A stretch of DNA of 64,000 bases from Armatimonadota bacterium (GCA_018268255.1 JAFDWX010000003.1:271740-335739); one strand, 5' to 3'; positions 1 through 8,715 are shown, counted from the stretch's first letter. Numbers and translations: made by a program. The notes: generated by a model not told the origin, from the letters alone.

Positions 1-2
1 CG

Positions 3-1589
3 ATTACCGCACGCGGTGAAGGCAAGTACATCATCGACTTCGGGCAGAACCTGACGGGTTTTGTTCGGCTCAAACTTAATGAGCCAGCTGGGACGAAGAT
101 CTCCATTCGTCACGCAGAGCGGCTGGATTCCGACGGAAACATCTACACCGTGAATTTGCGTATGGCGCAAGCCATCGACACCTATGTTTGCCGCGGAGGT
201 GGAGAAGAAACGTGGAATCCGAGGTTCACCTTCCACGGCTTTCAATACATTGAGATCGAAGGTCTTGATCACGCCCCCAAAGAGTCGGAGTTCACCGCTC
301 TGGCGATCTCTTCGTCGACGCCCGAGGATGGGCATTTGGAAACGAGTGATCCCATGCTCAACCAACTCTTGAGCAATGCTTGGTGGACTCAGAAAATGAA
401 CTTTGTGGATGTCCCCACCGACTGCCCACAGAGGGATGAACGACTGGGTTGGACCGGAGATGCCCAGGCTTATGTGCAGACAGCATCCTATTTTTCGGAT
501 GTGCAAGCCTTCTTCACCCGATGGCTGATCACCCTCAACGACGACCAACGCGCCGATGGCCAGTTTCCGATGGTCGCGCCTGTGCTGAAAGGTCTTGAAG
601 ATGGCGGGGCCGCCTGGGCGGACGCTGGCGTGATCTGCCCGACGACAATTTACGAGATGTATGGCGATCGAGAGGTGCTCGAGCGCTCCTATCCCAACAT
701 GAAGCGGTTTATAGAATTCACTCGGACCCGTAACAAGCCAAACTTATTGCCACCGGACAGCTTCCACTGTTTCGGAGATTGGTTAAGCATCAAAGCGGAC
801 ACTCCCAACGAAGTGATCCATACGGCCTATTTCGCGATGAGCGCTGGCTTGGTGGCCGACGCAGCCGAAATCTTGGGCCATCAGGACGACGCGAAGAAGT
901 ACCGCGAGCTCAGGAAGCAGGTGATCGAGGCATTTCGAACGGCTTATGTGAGTGCCGATGGTCGGATCAAGGGAGACACCCAGTGCGGCTACGTTCTGGC
1001 CATCGCGTTTGATCTACTCGACGACGCGCGCGCCAAAATGGCGGCCAACCATTTGGTGGAAGACATTGAAAAGCGAGGTTGGCACCTGTCCACCGGCTTT
1101 GTGGGAACGCGCGACATTATGTACGTGCTCAACAAAATCGGCCGGGATGATGTGGCATTCAAGCTTCTCCATCAAACCACCTTCCCCAGTTGGCTTTTCC
1201 CGATCAAGAACGGTGCGACGAGTATCTGGGAACGATGGGATGGCTGGACGCCGGAAGGAGGATTCCAAGACCCTGGGATGAACTCGTTCGCCCATTACGC
1301 ATACGGCGCAGTTGCGGGGTGGATGTTCAAAGCGATCGGAGGAATCAGCACCATGGATGCCGGATTCGGTAAGGTGCTCATCGCGCCAAAAATCGACCCA
1401 TCTTTAAGTTGGGCCAAATGCTCCTATGACTCGGTGAGAGGCTTGATCCGGTGCAATTGGAAAAAGGTGCCGACCGGAATCGAATTGGAGGTGGAAGTGC
1501 CTCCGAACGTCGTTGCTGAGGTTCACATCCCGTCCCTTGATGGCAAGGAGCTTGTTAAGTCAGTGGGTTCTGGGACGCATCGGTTCTAG
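3..1589 (+). CDS. alpha-L-rhamnosidase, GH78 family (5' truncated by window edge)
   Basis: This is the C-terminal part of a glycoside hydrolase that releases terminal alpha-L-rhamnose. The frame is open from base 3, before the first internal Met codon, so the start lies outside the window. The first visible residues (YIIDFGQNLTGFVRLKL, then IRHAERLDSDGNIYT) are the typical end of the accessory beta-sandwich domain. The (alpha/alpha)6 catalytic barrel follows with VDVPTDCPQRDERLGWTGDAQ, which carries the conserved acidic DERLGW block, and GATSIWERWDGW near the C-terminus. A short beta-sandwich ends the protein. It stops ten bases before a bidirectional hairpin. Family confidence is high; the substrate is not proven, and location cannot be judged without the N-terminus. 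Confidence 0.92.
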   Translation: MTARGEGKYIIDFGQNLTGFVRLKLNEPAGTKISIRHAERLDSDGNIYTVNLRMAQAIDTYVCRGGGEETWNPRFTFHGFQYIEIEGLDHAPKESEFTALAISSSTPEDGHLETSDPMLNQLLSNAWWTQKMNFVDVPTDCPQRDERLGWTGDAQAYVQTASYFSDVQAFFTRWLITLNDDQRADGQFPMVAPVLKGLEDGGAAWADAGVICPTTIYEMYGDREVLERSYPNMKRFIEFTRTRNKPNLLPPDSFHCFGDWLSIKADTPNEVIHTAYFAMSAGLVADAAEILGHQDDAKKYRELRKQVIEAFRTAYVSADGRIKGDTQCGYVLAIAFDLLDDARAKMAANHLVEDIEKRGWHLSTGFVGTRDIMYVLNKIGRDDVAFKLLHQTTFPSWLFPIKNGATSIWERWDGWTPEGGFQDPGMNSFAHYAYGAVAGWMFKAIGGISTMDAGFGKVLIAPKIDPSLSWAKCSYDSVRGLIRCNWKKVPTGIELEVEVPPNVVAEVHIPSLDGKELVKSVGSGTHRF

Positions 1590-1598
1590 ACACGAGCG

Positions 1599-1630
1599 AA
1601 CTGCCAACGGATGAGATCCCGTTGGCAGTT
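1599..1630. terminator. bidirectional hairpin terminator between convergent genes
   Basis: A perfect 12-bp inverted repeat (AACTGCCAACGG and CCGTTGGCAGTT) separated by 8 bases sits exactly between the rhamnosidase stop and the rtcB-like stop. Its position between two convergent genes suggests it ends both transcripts. The flanking T-tracts are weak. Confidence 0.7.
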
Positions 1631-2796
1631 CAGTCTTTGTAAGGGTCGAACTCATTCGCGCCTGCCATCGCCACTCCAACTGGGGTCAGAGTGTGGAGAA
1701 TGCGAATCGTTCCCTCGTGTTGAGCCAGAACGTCTGGCAGTCGCTTGTAGCAATGCGGCGACTCGTCGGTGCCGGCTCCGCGCAAGGTTACGCCCGCATC
1801 TTCGACCCATCGCTCCATCATGTGCGGCGTGATCTGGCCCCCGAGTCGCTTGTTTCCCTTACGCTTTCCCGCAGCTTGGGTGCGGCTGAGCACTCGACCC
1901 GCACCGTGAACGGTCGAGAACAGAGAGTGCTCTGAGTCCGGGTGATCTACCCCTTCAACGATGACGGAGATGTCGCCCATCGATCCTCCGATGAACCCCT
2001 TTTGGCCCGGAAATGCTGGAGTCGCGCCTTTACGCACAACCCAGAGATCTTGCCCTCCGTGGGTTTCCCGCCACGCAAAGTTGTGGTGGTTGTGCACTTC
2101 GTCCAAGATTTTCGCTCCCAGAATCCGCGCAACCTTTCCGCAGACCCAGTCTCGGCCAGCATAGGCGTATCTACCCGCCAGCTCCATAAACTGGAGATAG
2201 TCGGCTCCCAGATCAGATGATTGGTGGAGGAGCGTCGCCTCTGTATGCATCCCGTCCGGAGCTCCGGACATCTTGAGGAAGTACGAGGCGATGTGATGCC
2301 CCAATCCGCGTGAGCCAAAGTGCACACCGATCCAAACCCGATCTTGTTCATCCACAAAGAGATCGACGTAGTGGTTACCGCTTCCGACCGTACCAAGTTG
2401 CCCCTGCGCCATTTCTTTCTTCTGGCTCAAGAGGTTGGTGTTCCACAGCACGCTATCGAACAATTCATGGTCCACTTCTTCCTTGTTCTTTCTTCCGATG
2501 CCAAAGCTGATTTTGTCCCATACATCATCCATGATCTTATGGATCTTTCTTCGAAGCTCTCTCCCCGGCATGTCGGTTAACACTGCTTTGTTTCCACACG
2601 CTATGTCGTATCCGACTCCGCTTGGAGACACATGTTCCAGATACGCGGCAACACCGCCGATCGGCATTGAATAGCCCACATGGTGGTCTGCCATCAATGC
2701 GACTTTGTACGCGGTTTTTGCCACTGTTTGAACCTGGCTCAGAGCATCCGATAGAATCGGATCTCCCCAAACCGGGATTCCGTTGACGATTTTCAT
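1630..2796 (-). CDS. rtcB: RtcB-family RNA ligase (tRNA-splicing/RNA repair ligase)
   Basis: RtcB joins RNA 2',3'-cyclic phosphate or 3'-phosphate ends to 5'-OH ends using GTP and Mn2+. Visible family motifs, in order, are MADHHVGYSMPIGGVAA, GVGYDIACGNKA (metal-binding Asp and Cys), GTVGSGNHYVDL, GVHFGSRGLGHHIA, RKGATPAFPGQKGFIGGSMGD and STVHGAGRVLSR, which contains the guanylated His. At 388 residues it belongs to the shorter RtcB class. The ATG at 2796 has an AAAGGAT ribosome site eight bases upstream. The gene follows a leader that has its own promoter, a small ORF and a terminator hairpin (separate entries), so attenuation control is likely. No archease or RtcA gene is nearby. Confidence 0.93.
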   Translation of the reverse strand: MKIVNGIPVWGDPILSDALSQVQTVAKTAYKVALMADHHVGYSMPIGGVAAYLEHVSPSGVGYDIACGNKAVLTDMPGRELRRKIHKIMDDVWDKISFGIGRKNKEEVDHELFDSVLWNTNLLSQKKEMAQGQLGTVGSGNHYVDLFVDEQDRVWIGVHFGSRGLGHHIASYFLKMSGAPDGMHTEATLLHQSSDLGADYLQFMELAGRYAYAGRDWVCGKVARILGAKILDEVHNHHNFAWRETHGGQDLWVVRKGATPAFPGQKGFIGGSMGDISVIVEGVDHPDSEHSLFSTVHGAGRVLSRTQAAGKRKGNKRLGGQITPHMMERWVEDAGVTLRGAGTDESPHCYKRLPDVLAQHEGTIRILHTLTPVGVAMAGANEFDPYKD

Positions 2797-2821
2797 TGGT
2801 TATCCTTTAAATTTGTTTAAA

Positions 2822-2857
2822 CGAAAAAGCCCTGCACAATCTTCATTGCGCAGGGCT
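2822..2857 (-). terminator. intrinsic terminator in the rtcB leader (attenuator candidate)
   Basis: Read on the minus strand, a 13-bp stem with one mismatch (AGCCCTGCGCAAT pairing with ATTGTGCAGGGCT) and a short loop is followed by TTTTTCGTTT. This is a textbook intrinsic terminator. It lies 25 bases upstream of rtcB and downstream of a promoter and small ORF, so it would stop rtcB transcription unless disrupted. The 5' arm base GCGCAAT can also pair with ATTGCGC inside the small ORF (plus coordinates 2894-2900), giving a candidate antiterminator. Confidence 0.7.
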
Positions 2858-2882
2858 TGTTGGATTACAGTTACCTAGTCCA

Positions 2883-2960
2883 TCAAGTATCTAGCGCAAT
2901 ATCGCCCGAGCCGTCTGTGCGACTCAGTATGTTGGCGATACTTTGGCGATAGATACGCAT
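2883..2960 (-). CDS. candidate 25-codon leader peptide upstream of rtcB
   Basis: This small ORF begins with ATG at 2960 after a GGGAGA ribosome site at about ten bases and ends with TGA at 2883. It lies between a promoter (2991-3021) and the leader terminator (2822-2857). The peptide is polar, has no signal sequence and shows no run of one amino acid such as classical trp or his leaders have. Codons near its end contain ATTGCGC, complementary to the 5' arm of the terminator, so ribosome position could decide which hairpin forms. Whether it is translated is unknown. Confidence 0.4.
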   Translation of the reverse strand: MRIYRQSIANILSRTDGSGDIALDT

Positions 2961-2990
2961 GGTTTTGTTTCTCCCATTTGGGATCAATCC

Positions 2991-3021
2991 ATTATTGCAG
3001 AAGTGGCAGGACATTTGTCAA
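2991..3021 (-). promoter_or_regulatory. sigma70-type promoter for the rtcB leader
   Basis: On the minus strand a perfect TTGACA (3016-3021) is followed after 19 bases by AATAAT (2991-2996). The -35 box overlaps the stop codon of the upstream phosphodiesterase gene, so rtcB has its own transcript beginning near 2985. The spacer is two bases longer than ideal. Confidence 0.5.
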
Positions 3022-3773
3022 GGTTGGCGGTCCAATAGCCATTTGCGCAAGACACTAGGCTTGTCCGTGTTGAGAAAATCAACCCCTGCCGAAAACTGGA
3101 CTTTCCAGACAGCTTCGGAATCTGGGGCACCCCAGAATCGGATCCGACGACCCTCTGAGTGAACTTTGCGAACCATGGCCCGAAGGCGGGAGCGTTCCAG
3201 TGCAGGCATCGCGCCTGTTCCCACCCAGGAAAAGTGACTACTCCATGATTCACTCACCCACGGCATAAATTCGACCGAGTAACCCTTGCCCAGATCGTCC
3301 CATCGGCCGTCTAGCCCAGCAATTTTCCCGCGATCCAACTGGATTGCGTCGATCGGCCGATCTCCGCTGATCACAAATCGGACGGCCGGACGCGTTCCTG
3401 ACTTTTTCAACTGAGGGAACTTCTTTAGCTCGTTCTTGAGCTCCGCGTACACCTTTTCGCCATCAGCTTTGATATCGATCAGGACCCAAAGGATCTCATC
3501 GGATCCTGCGAAGACACGACCGTCGTTCTGGTCGATCCGTTTGGCTAGCGGAGCCAAGTACATATTGACCAAGGTTCTTTCTGGTTTGACCAAGGCCCGA
3601 TCATGCGCCACAAGGAGTTGCCCGTCGACCAAAAATACGTCTGCCTCCACACTGCAGAAGCCGTTTTCGAGCGCTAATTCAAGTGGTGGTTCTCGGAGAT
3701 AGTCATTGTGGGAATGCGCACGCGGCAAAACCACGAGGTGCTCTGATAGAGCCAGCGCAAACCACAAAAGCAT
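3018..3773 (-). CDS. GDPD / PI-PLC-like phosphodiesterase (AIM6-like), exported
   Basis: This 251-residue protein belongs to the glycerophosphodiester phosphodiesterase/PI-PLC-like TIM-barrel superfamily, closest in style to the AIM6-like group. The motif PRAHSHNDYLREPPLELAL holds the first catalytic His-Asn-Asp cluster. SVEADVFLVDGQLLVAHD supplies the metal-binding Glu/Asp and second His. DIKADGE and the C-terminal FLNTDKPSVL complete the barrel. The N-terminus (MLLWFALALSEHLVVL) is a short hydrophobic leader, so export is likely. The substrate is unknown; glycerophosphodiesters are the family precedent. It is divergent from the S10 peptidase gene at 3836, with 62 bases between them. Confidence 0.75.
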   Translation of the reverse strand: MLLWFALALSEHLVVLPRAHSHNDYLREPPLELALENGFCSVEADVFLVDGQLLVAHDRALVKPERTLVNMYLAPLAKRIDQNDGRVFAGSDEILWVLIDIKADGEKVYAELKNELKKFPQLKKSGTRPAVRFVISGDRPIDAIQLDRGKIAGLDGRWDDLGKGYSVEFMPWVSESWSSHFSWVGTGAMPALERSRLRAMVRKVHSEGRRIRFWGAPDSEAVWKVQFSAGVDFLNTDKPSVLRKWLLDRQP

Positions 3774-3835
3774 GACCCCAGAATACCGAGTTGATGAATG
3801 AGACCCGGAAGTTCGGCATTAGATAAACTCATGAC

Positions 3836-5281
3836 ATGTCAGAAGCCGAGAAGACCGCACAAGAACCCTCCCAGGAGTTCAAATACCCTCTGGATACTGA
3901 ACGCGAGCCATCTGTCACGCACCATAAGCTTGGGCAGCTGAGCTACACCGCGACCGTGGGGATGCTCCCGCTGAAGAACGAGTTCGGTGAAACGGAGGCC
4001 GGAGTCTTTTACATGGCTTACACCAAGGATGGTGTGAAAATTCCCAAAGACCGCCCTCTGATGTTCAGCTTTAACGGCGGACCTGGAAGTGCATCGGTCT
4101 GGCTCCATCTCGGCGCAGTAGGCCCCAAGCGAGTTAAGCTTCTGCCAGATGGGTCGATGCCGGAGCCACCCTATGAATTGATCGATAATCCCGAAGGCTG
4201 GCTTGAGGACACGGATCTTGTTTTTATTGATCCGGTTGGAACGGGACTGAGTCGTCCTGCGAAAAAAGATGGGGGCAAAAAATACTGGAGCTTGGAAGGC
4301 GACGTCGAATCTATTGCCGAGTTCATCCGACTCTATATCACGCGCCACGAACGCTGGTCGTCTCCCCTTTATCTTGTCGGAGAAAGTTACGGCACTACGC
4401 GAGCAGCTGGACTCTCTGGAAAGCTGATCAGCCAGGGCATCGCTCTCAAGGGCATTGTCTTGGTGTCATCCATTCTGAACTTCCAGACTGCACGGTTCAA
4501 TAAGGGGAACGATCTGCCGTTCCAACTCTTTCTGCCCACCTTTGCTGCCACCGCCTGGTACCACAAGCAGCTACCGGGAGATCGGTCGTTGCAGGATGTC
4601 GTTCAGGAAGCGACGGAGTTCGCGGGCGGAGATTATATGGTAGCGCTGAGCAAGGGCGATCAACTGCCGGAGAAGGAAAGGGCGAGGATCATCAAGAGGC
4701 TCGCCAACCTGACCGGACTCTCCGCTGATTATTTGGAATCTACGGATTTGCGGATCAACATCCACCGATTCTGCAAAGAACTGCTGAGGAAAGAAAAGAG
4801 AACAGTCGGTCGCCTGGATAGCCGGTTCAAGGGCATCGACGCAAGCGCTGCGGCAGAGCATCCCGAGCACGATCCATCCAGTTCTTCGATTCTCCCGGTA
4901 TTTACCGCTGGGATCAACGACTACCTCCGTCGAACGCTGAAATGGGAAACCGACGTGCCGTACTACGTGTTCAACCCAGGCGAGCTTTGGAAAAACTGGA
5001 CCTACGGCGATAACGGTGCGGGATATCCGGACACGAGTGAGGCGCTGCGTCAAGCCCTTTCCAAGAACCCCCATATGAAGGTATTCGTGGCATCGGGCTA
5101 CTACGATCTGGCGACACCGTTCTACGCAACAGAGTTCACGTTAGCCCACATGGGGCTAGACCCCACTCTGCGCGAGAACATTTCAGCGGCGTATTACGAA
5201 GCCGGGCACATGATGTATATCCACGAGGGCTGCCTTGCACAGCTCAAGAAGGATGTCTCGAAGTTCCTTTCCGGAAGTTAG
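3836..5281 (+). CDS. S10 family serine carboxypeptidase
   Basis: This 481-residue alpha/beta-hydrolase resembles carboxypeptidase Y, an enzyme class that removes C-terminal residues at acidic pH. The oxyanion-hole region FSFNGGPGSASVWLHLGAVGP and the nucleophile elbow GESYGTTRAAGLS are clear. The catalytic Asp is probably in ASGYYDLATP and the His in YEAGHMMYIHE. No signal peptide is visible: the N-terminus is polar and acidic (MSEAEKTAQEPSQEF), so it may act in the cytoplasm unless the true start lies elsewhere. S10 enzymes are commoner in eukaryotes but known in several bacterial phyla. A hairpin 40 bases downstream probably ends its transcript. Confidence 0.9.
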   Translation: MSEAEKTAQEPSQEFKYPLDTEREPSVTHHKLGQLSYTATVGMLPLKNEFGETEAGVFYMAYTKDGVKIPKDRPLMFSFNGGPGSASVWLHLGAVGPKRVKLLPDGSMPEPPYELIDNPEGWLEDTDLVFIDPVGTGLSRPAKKDGGKKYWSLEGDVESIAEFIRLYITRHERWSSPLYLVGESYGTTRAAGLSGKLISQGIALKGIVLVSSILNFQTARFNKGNDLPFQLFLPTFAATAWYHKQLPGDRSLQDVVQEATEFAGGDYMVALSKGDQLPEKERARIIKRLANLTGLSADYLESTDLRINIHRFCKELLRKEKRTVGRLDSRFKGIDASAAAEHPEHDPSSSSILPVFTAGINDYLRRTLKWETDVPYYVFNPGELWKNWTYGDNGAGYPDTSEALRQALSKNPHMKVFVASGYYDLATPFYATEFTLAHMGLDPTLRENISAAYYEAGHMMYIHEGCLAQLKKDVSKFLSGS

Positions 5282-5320
5282 AAATTCTGGCGAGGTGGGA
5301 CATACCTTCGGCTATGGGGT

Positions 5321-5341
5321 CGAGAACCACGCCGGTTCTCG
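5321..5341 (+). terminator. possible terminator after the S10 peptidase gene
   Basis: An 8-bp perfect stem (CGAGAACC / GGTTCTCG) with loop ACGCC lies 40 bases after the stop codon and is followed by GCTCTTTC. The T-tract is short, so strength is uncertain. Confidence 0.45.
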
Positions 5342-5741
5342 GCTCTTTCAGCCCAAGTCCGAATTGTGTGGACTTTTCTATGGGATCCCAGCCTCCACCC
5401 GCGCCGAGGCCTCTGTGATCGGAATTGGCCCATCCATATCCCTCCAATGCCCTTTACTCTGAACGAAATCAGAGTGATTCCATCTTATGGGGGAAAGCCT
5501 GCGGAGTATGCCAGCAATTGTATTGGATTGCAGATTAGCCAGCAAATCCTCGTACGATTCGTTCGACATTGCCGTTCGACGTGACTCCGGCGAGGAATTC
5601 TGCCACAATTAAAGAGGCACTGAACCTTCGGGGCACGTTTTGTCGTTCTCCGTGGTTGAGGACTTTATCCCTTTCTGTGCGTCTGTATGAGATAGGGTGG
5701 TTAGCGTTTAAGCACGCTAGCCAGGAATAGGACAGCGGATT
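5342..5741. other. 400-bp intergenic stretch before the exopolysaccharide locus
   Basis: No convincing gene is seen. A short minus-strand frame (5378-5608) lacks a ribosome site and resembles no family. The stretch presumably carries the promoter of the exopolysaccharide operon, but no clear -35/-10 pair stands out. A small palindrome, AATCAGAGTGATT, lies around 5467-5479. Confidence 0.5.
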
Positions 5742-7841
5742 ATGCTGAAAGTACATATTAAACGGACGATTATCGTCGGCATCTTGGGGGCGGTCATCGC
5801 CTTGCTCTATGGGCTTCTTTCGCCCAAAGTGTATGAGGGCCGCGTTGAGATGCTTCTCAGCGACGAAACTCGTCAAGGCACTCTTTCCACCTCGAACGTG
5901 TTCAGCTCCGACGTGCTTTCCATCCTGGAAAAGAACCGGCCGCAAGGTGCCCAAACCGAGCGCCAATTACTCAGTTCGCTGAGCATTTTCTACCAAGCGG
6001 TGGCTCGGTACTCTGATGAACAGGGTGATCGCGCCTTGCTCGCCAACTGGAACCAGCTCTATGAGATGTACGACATCGAGACGGCTCGCCAACAGAACAA
6101 TGCGGCCATCGACGCTGGTGTCGCGCTAATCAAGGTCCGCGCCTACAATCCCAAAGCTGCGGCAGGTATCGCCAACGCTATTCCGGTCGTTTATAACGAG
6201 CGACGTCTGCAGAACTCGCGAGAATCCGTGCAGGAGGCACTCAACTACCTCCAGACCAAGATGAGCAATGCCGAACGCGAGCTTAAAGCTGCGGAGACGC
6301 GCCTGAAGGACTACAAGTCCGAAACGAGTATCCCGGATATCCCAAAGGCAAAGCAGGATTACACGAATACGCTCACGATTCTCGAACAGAGTCGTCAGCG
6401 AACAGCAACTGAATTGGAAGGGGCAAAGGCTGCTGCAGCAACCTCGGCCGCGCAGCTGGCCACTCTGCCCAAATCAGAAGTCACGGGTTCCAGCTCCGGC
6501 AAAACCACTGAAGTTCTTGGATACGAGCAGGAGTTGGCGCGGCTTAATGCCGAGCGAGAATCACTGCTAACGGTTTATCTTCCCGATGCCATCCAGGTTA
6601 AGCAAAATGAAGAGCGGCTCCGAGCCATTCAGAACAAGCTTGCTGCGGCTAAGAAAAAGAACGCTACGGAAACCAGTGTAACGACCAAGCAGACCACTCC
6701 GGTCTATAGCTCGATGCAGAATCTGGCGGAGACTCAAAAGATCCGGGTGCAAGAGCTGGAAAGCCAACTCGCCGAGTACGATCGTCAGATCGCTCAGCAG
6801 AAGACCATTGTTGCCGGTCTGCCTGAAAAGGAACTCCAAATGAACGCGCGAGAACGCGAGTACCTCATTTTGGACATGACCTACAAGAATCTCCGAGCGC
6901 AGTCGGAGGACCTCAAGACTCGAACCGAAACCGCTTATCGATCTGCACTCGTGTTGAACACGGCGACAGAAGACGACGAGTCTGTTGCGCCGGACATCAA
7001 AAAGTTCGCCCTAGTGGGTGGTACCGCTGGCCTTTGTCTCGGAATTCTCCTGAGCTACATTCTTGAGTCGCTCAAACTTCGGATCCAATCTTCGACTCAG
7101 CTCACGGCACTCACAGGACTTCCTGTTGTCGCTGCTATCCCGGCGTCGGCAAAGACTGGTGCTAAGGCTTTGCGAGGCATCAACCAGTCCGGCAGCCCGA
7201 TACCGGAGGCATTCCGATACATGGCCTTCTCGATGGTCACGAATCAAACGAAGACCATGCGGACTCTCATGTTCACGGGTGTCCGTACGGCCATGACCAC
7301 CTACAGCTCTGCGGCGCAATTTGCGATGGCGGTGGCTGATGGTGGGACGCGAGTACTGCTCGTTGACGGCGACATGCTCAAATCACCGATCTCAAGAGCT
7401 CTGGATGCAAGCGGGCGACAAGGATTGAGCGATCTCCTGGCGGCGGAATCGTCGGCACAGGTTCAGGACTACATCATCGAAACGGTGCACCCGAATCTGT
7501 CGCTCCTTCCCGGTGGTACCGATCCTTCGATCAAGTTCATGACGAACGCTCCCCAGCCCAAACTGGAAGCGATCCTTCAGGCCTTGAGAATCAGTTGCGA
7601 TGTGATCGTGTTCGCCGTTCCACCGTGCGACGTCTTGGCGGATGCCTCTTGTTTGGCTCGCCACGTGGATGACGTTTGCCTGGTGGTCTCGGCTGCGCAA
7701 ACCAACTACCGGGCTGTGCCTCTGGCTCAGGACCTGCTGATGAAGGCTGGAGCCAAGAACATCAGCATCGTCATGGCAGACGCAAGCGCCGACGAGGAGC
7801 CGTTTGCAAAGCGAAGCGCATACCTTACGCGAGCTGGTTAG
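5742..7841 (+). CDS. Wzz / BY-kinase-like polysaccharide co-polymerase with degenerate kinase P-loop
   Basis: This 699-residue inner-membrane protein would control chain length and export of exopolysaccharide. TM1 is at residues 8-26, a long periplasmic region with Lys/Glu/Gln-rich coiled coils covers about 160-400, and TM2 (FALVGGTAGLCLGILLSYIL) is at about 421-443. A cytoplasmic BY-kinase-type ATPase domain follows. The Walker A position reads FTGVRTAMTTYSS at about 509 instead of a GxGKST loop, so ATP binding is doubtful. Walker A' (VLLVDGDMLKSP, about 537) and a Walker B-like strand (VIVFAVPP, about 619) remain. No C-terminal tyrosine cluster is seen. It is the first gene of the locus; an outer-membrane Wza partner is absent from the window. 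Confidence 0.85.
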   Translation: MLKVHIKRTIIVGILGAVIALLYGLLSPKVYEGRVEMLLSDETRQGTLSTSNVFSSDVLSILEKNRPQGAQTERQLLSSLSIFYQAVARYSDEQGDRALLANWNQLYEMYDIETARQQNNAAIDAGVALIKVRAYNPKAAAGIANAIPVVYNERRLQNSRESVQEALNYLQTKMSNAERELKAAETRLKDYKSETSIPDIPKAKQDYTNTLTILEQSRQRTATELEGAKAAAATSAAQLATLPKSEVTGSSSGKTTEVLGYEQELARLNAERESLLTVYLPDAIQVKQNEERLRAIQNKLAAAKKKNATETSVTTKQTTPVYSSMQNLAETQKIRVQELESQLAEYDRQIAQQKTIVAGLPEKELQMNAREREYLILDMTYKNLRAQSEDLKTRTETAYRSALVLNTATEDDESVAPDIKKFALVGGTAGLCLGILLSYILESLKLRIQSSTQLTALTGLPVVAAIPASAKTGAKALRGINQSGSPIPEAFRYMAFSMVTNQTKTMRTLMFTGVRTAMTTYSSAAQFAMAVADGGTRVLLVDGDMLKSPISRALDASGRQGLSDLLAAESSAQVQDYIIETVHPNLSLLPGGTDPSIKFMTNAPQPKLEAILQALRISCDVIVFAVPPCDVLADASCLARHVDDVCLVVSAAQTNYRAVPLAQDLLMKAGAKNISIVMADASADEEPFAKRSAYLTRAG

Positions 7842-8715
7842 TAACCTTACTCGAACGACCTTGGCCGACCCGAAAGTTTCGGCGATCATCCCGGCGTACA
7901 ACGCCGAAGCGACGATTGCGGAGGCTATCGAGTCGGCCAAATCACAAACGCACCTTCCCGATGAGATCATCGTGGCAAACGATGGGAGCACGGATCGAAC
8001 ATCTCATATAGCGCGCGAATTTGGAGTCACCGTAATTGACCTACCCAAGGCAAACGGAGCTGTCGCCCGCAACGAAGGAGCACGGGTCGCGAAGGGAGAA
8101 GTCCTCTTCTTTTTGGATGCCGACGACTTGTGGATGCCCAAAAAGATCGAGGAGCACCTCGCAATCTACTCATCCCAAACACCGGGTTTGGTGCTCGATC
8201 AGACGATCCCGTTCAACAGCAAGGGAGAACTCAGTTGGCGAGGCGGATTGCCCATTGCCGGTCCATTGCGATACAACCGTCTCATCAATCATCGTGCATG
8301 GCCAAGCGGAAGCGGATTTAGCGTCCTCAAATCACTCTACTGGGCGGTGGATGGATTCCATCCTAGTTTGATCAAGTTTCAAGATGTGGATTTCTGGATC
8401 CGGGTTGCTTCCGCATGGGGATCGTTTTACAGCTTGGGTAAGCCCCTCACTCGATATCGTGTGAATGACAATTCCGTTTCGAAGGGAACTGCCAATCACC
8501 TTGAGAACCTAAATACGATGTTCGAAGGATGGCCTTTTGCGACCGATGCAGAAAAGACAAAGATGCGCCGTATTGCAAGCCTTTTGGTGGCAGAGGTTCG
8601 TCCTTTCCCAGCGTCCGCTCGGTTTTTGCTGGAGTCCGGCCCCGCAATTGCCGATCGTTTCTTTTGGAAGTGCCTGTTAGGTTCAATAAAGCGTACAATT
8701 CACTCGAAGGTTTAA
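7804..8715 (+). CDS. GT2 family glycosyltransferase
   Basis: This 303-residue GT-A enzyme probably adds a sugar to the lipid-linked repeat unit of the exopolysaccharide. It shows the nucleotide-sugar fold start VSAIIPAYNAEATIAEAIES, then IIVANDGSTDRT, and the DxD-type metal motif FFLDADDLW. The reading frame begins at TTG 7804, overlapping the preceding gene by 38 bases, with GAGGAG just upstream at 7794-7799. A second TTG at 7861 directly before the fold is possible. The overlap suggests translational coupling to the co-polymerase. No membrane segment is obvious. Donor and acceptor sugars cannot be read from the sequence. Confidence 0.88.
   Translation: MQSEAHTLRELVSNLTRTTLADPKVSAIIPAYNAEATIAEAIESAKSQTHLPDEIIVANDGSTDRTSHIAREFGVTVIDLPKANGAVARNEGARVAKGEVLFFLDADDLWMPKKIEEHLAIYSSQTPGLVLDQTIPFNSKGELSWRGGLPIAGPLRYNRLINHRAWPSGSGFSVLKSLYWAVDGFHPSLIKFQDVDFWIRVASAWGSFYSLGKPLTRYRVNDNSVSKGTANHLENLNTMFEGWPFATDAEKTKMRRIASLLVAEVRPFPASARFLLESGPAIADRFFWKCLLGSIKRTIHSKV

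Noticed and set aside
5378-5608. Minus-strand frame of 76 codons in the gap before the exopolysaccharide locus
   Set aside because: It has no ribosome site at either Met, no recognisable family and weak coding character.
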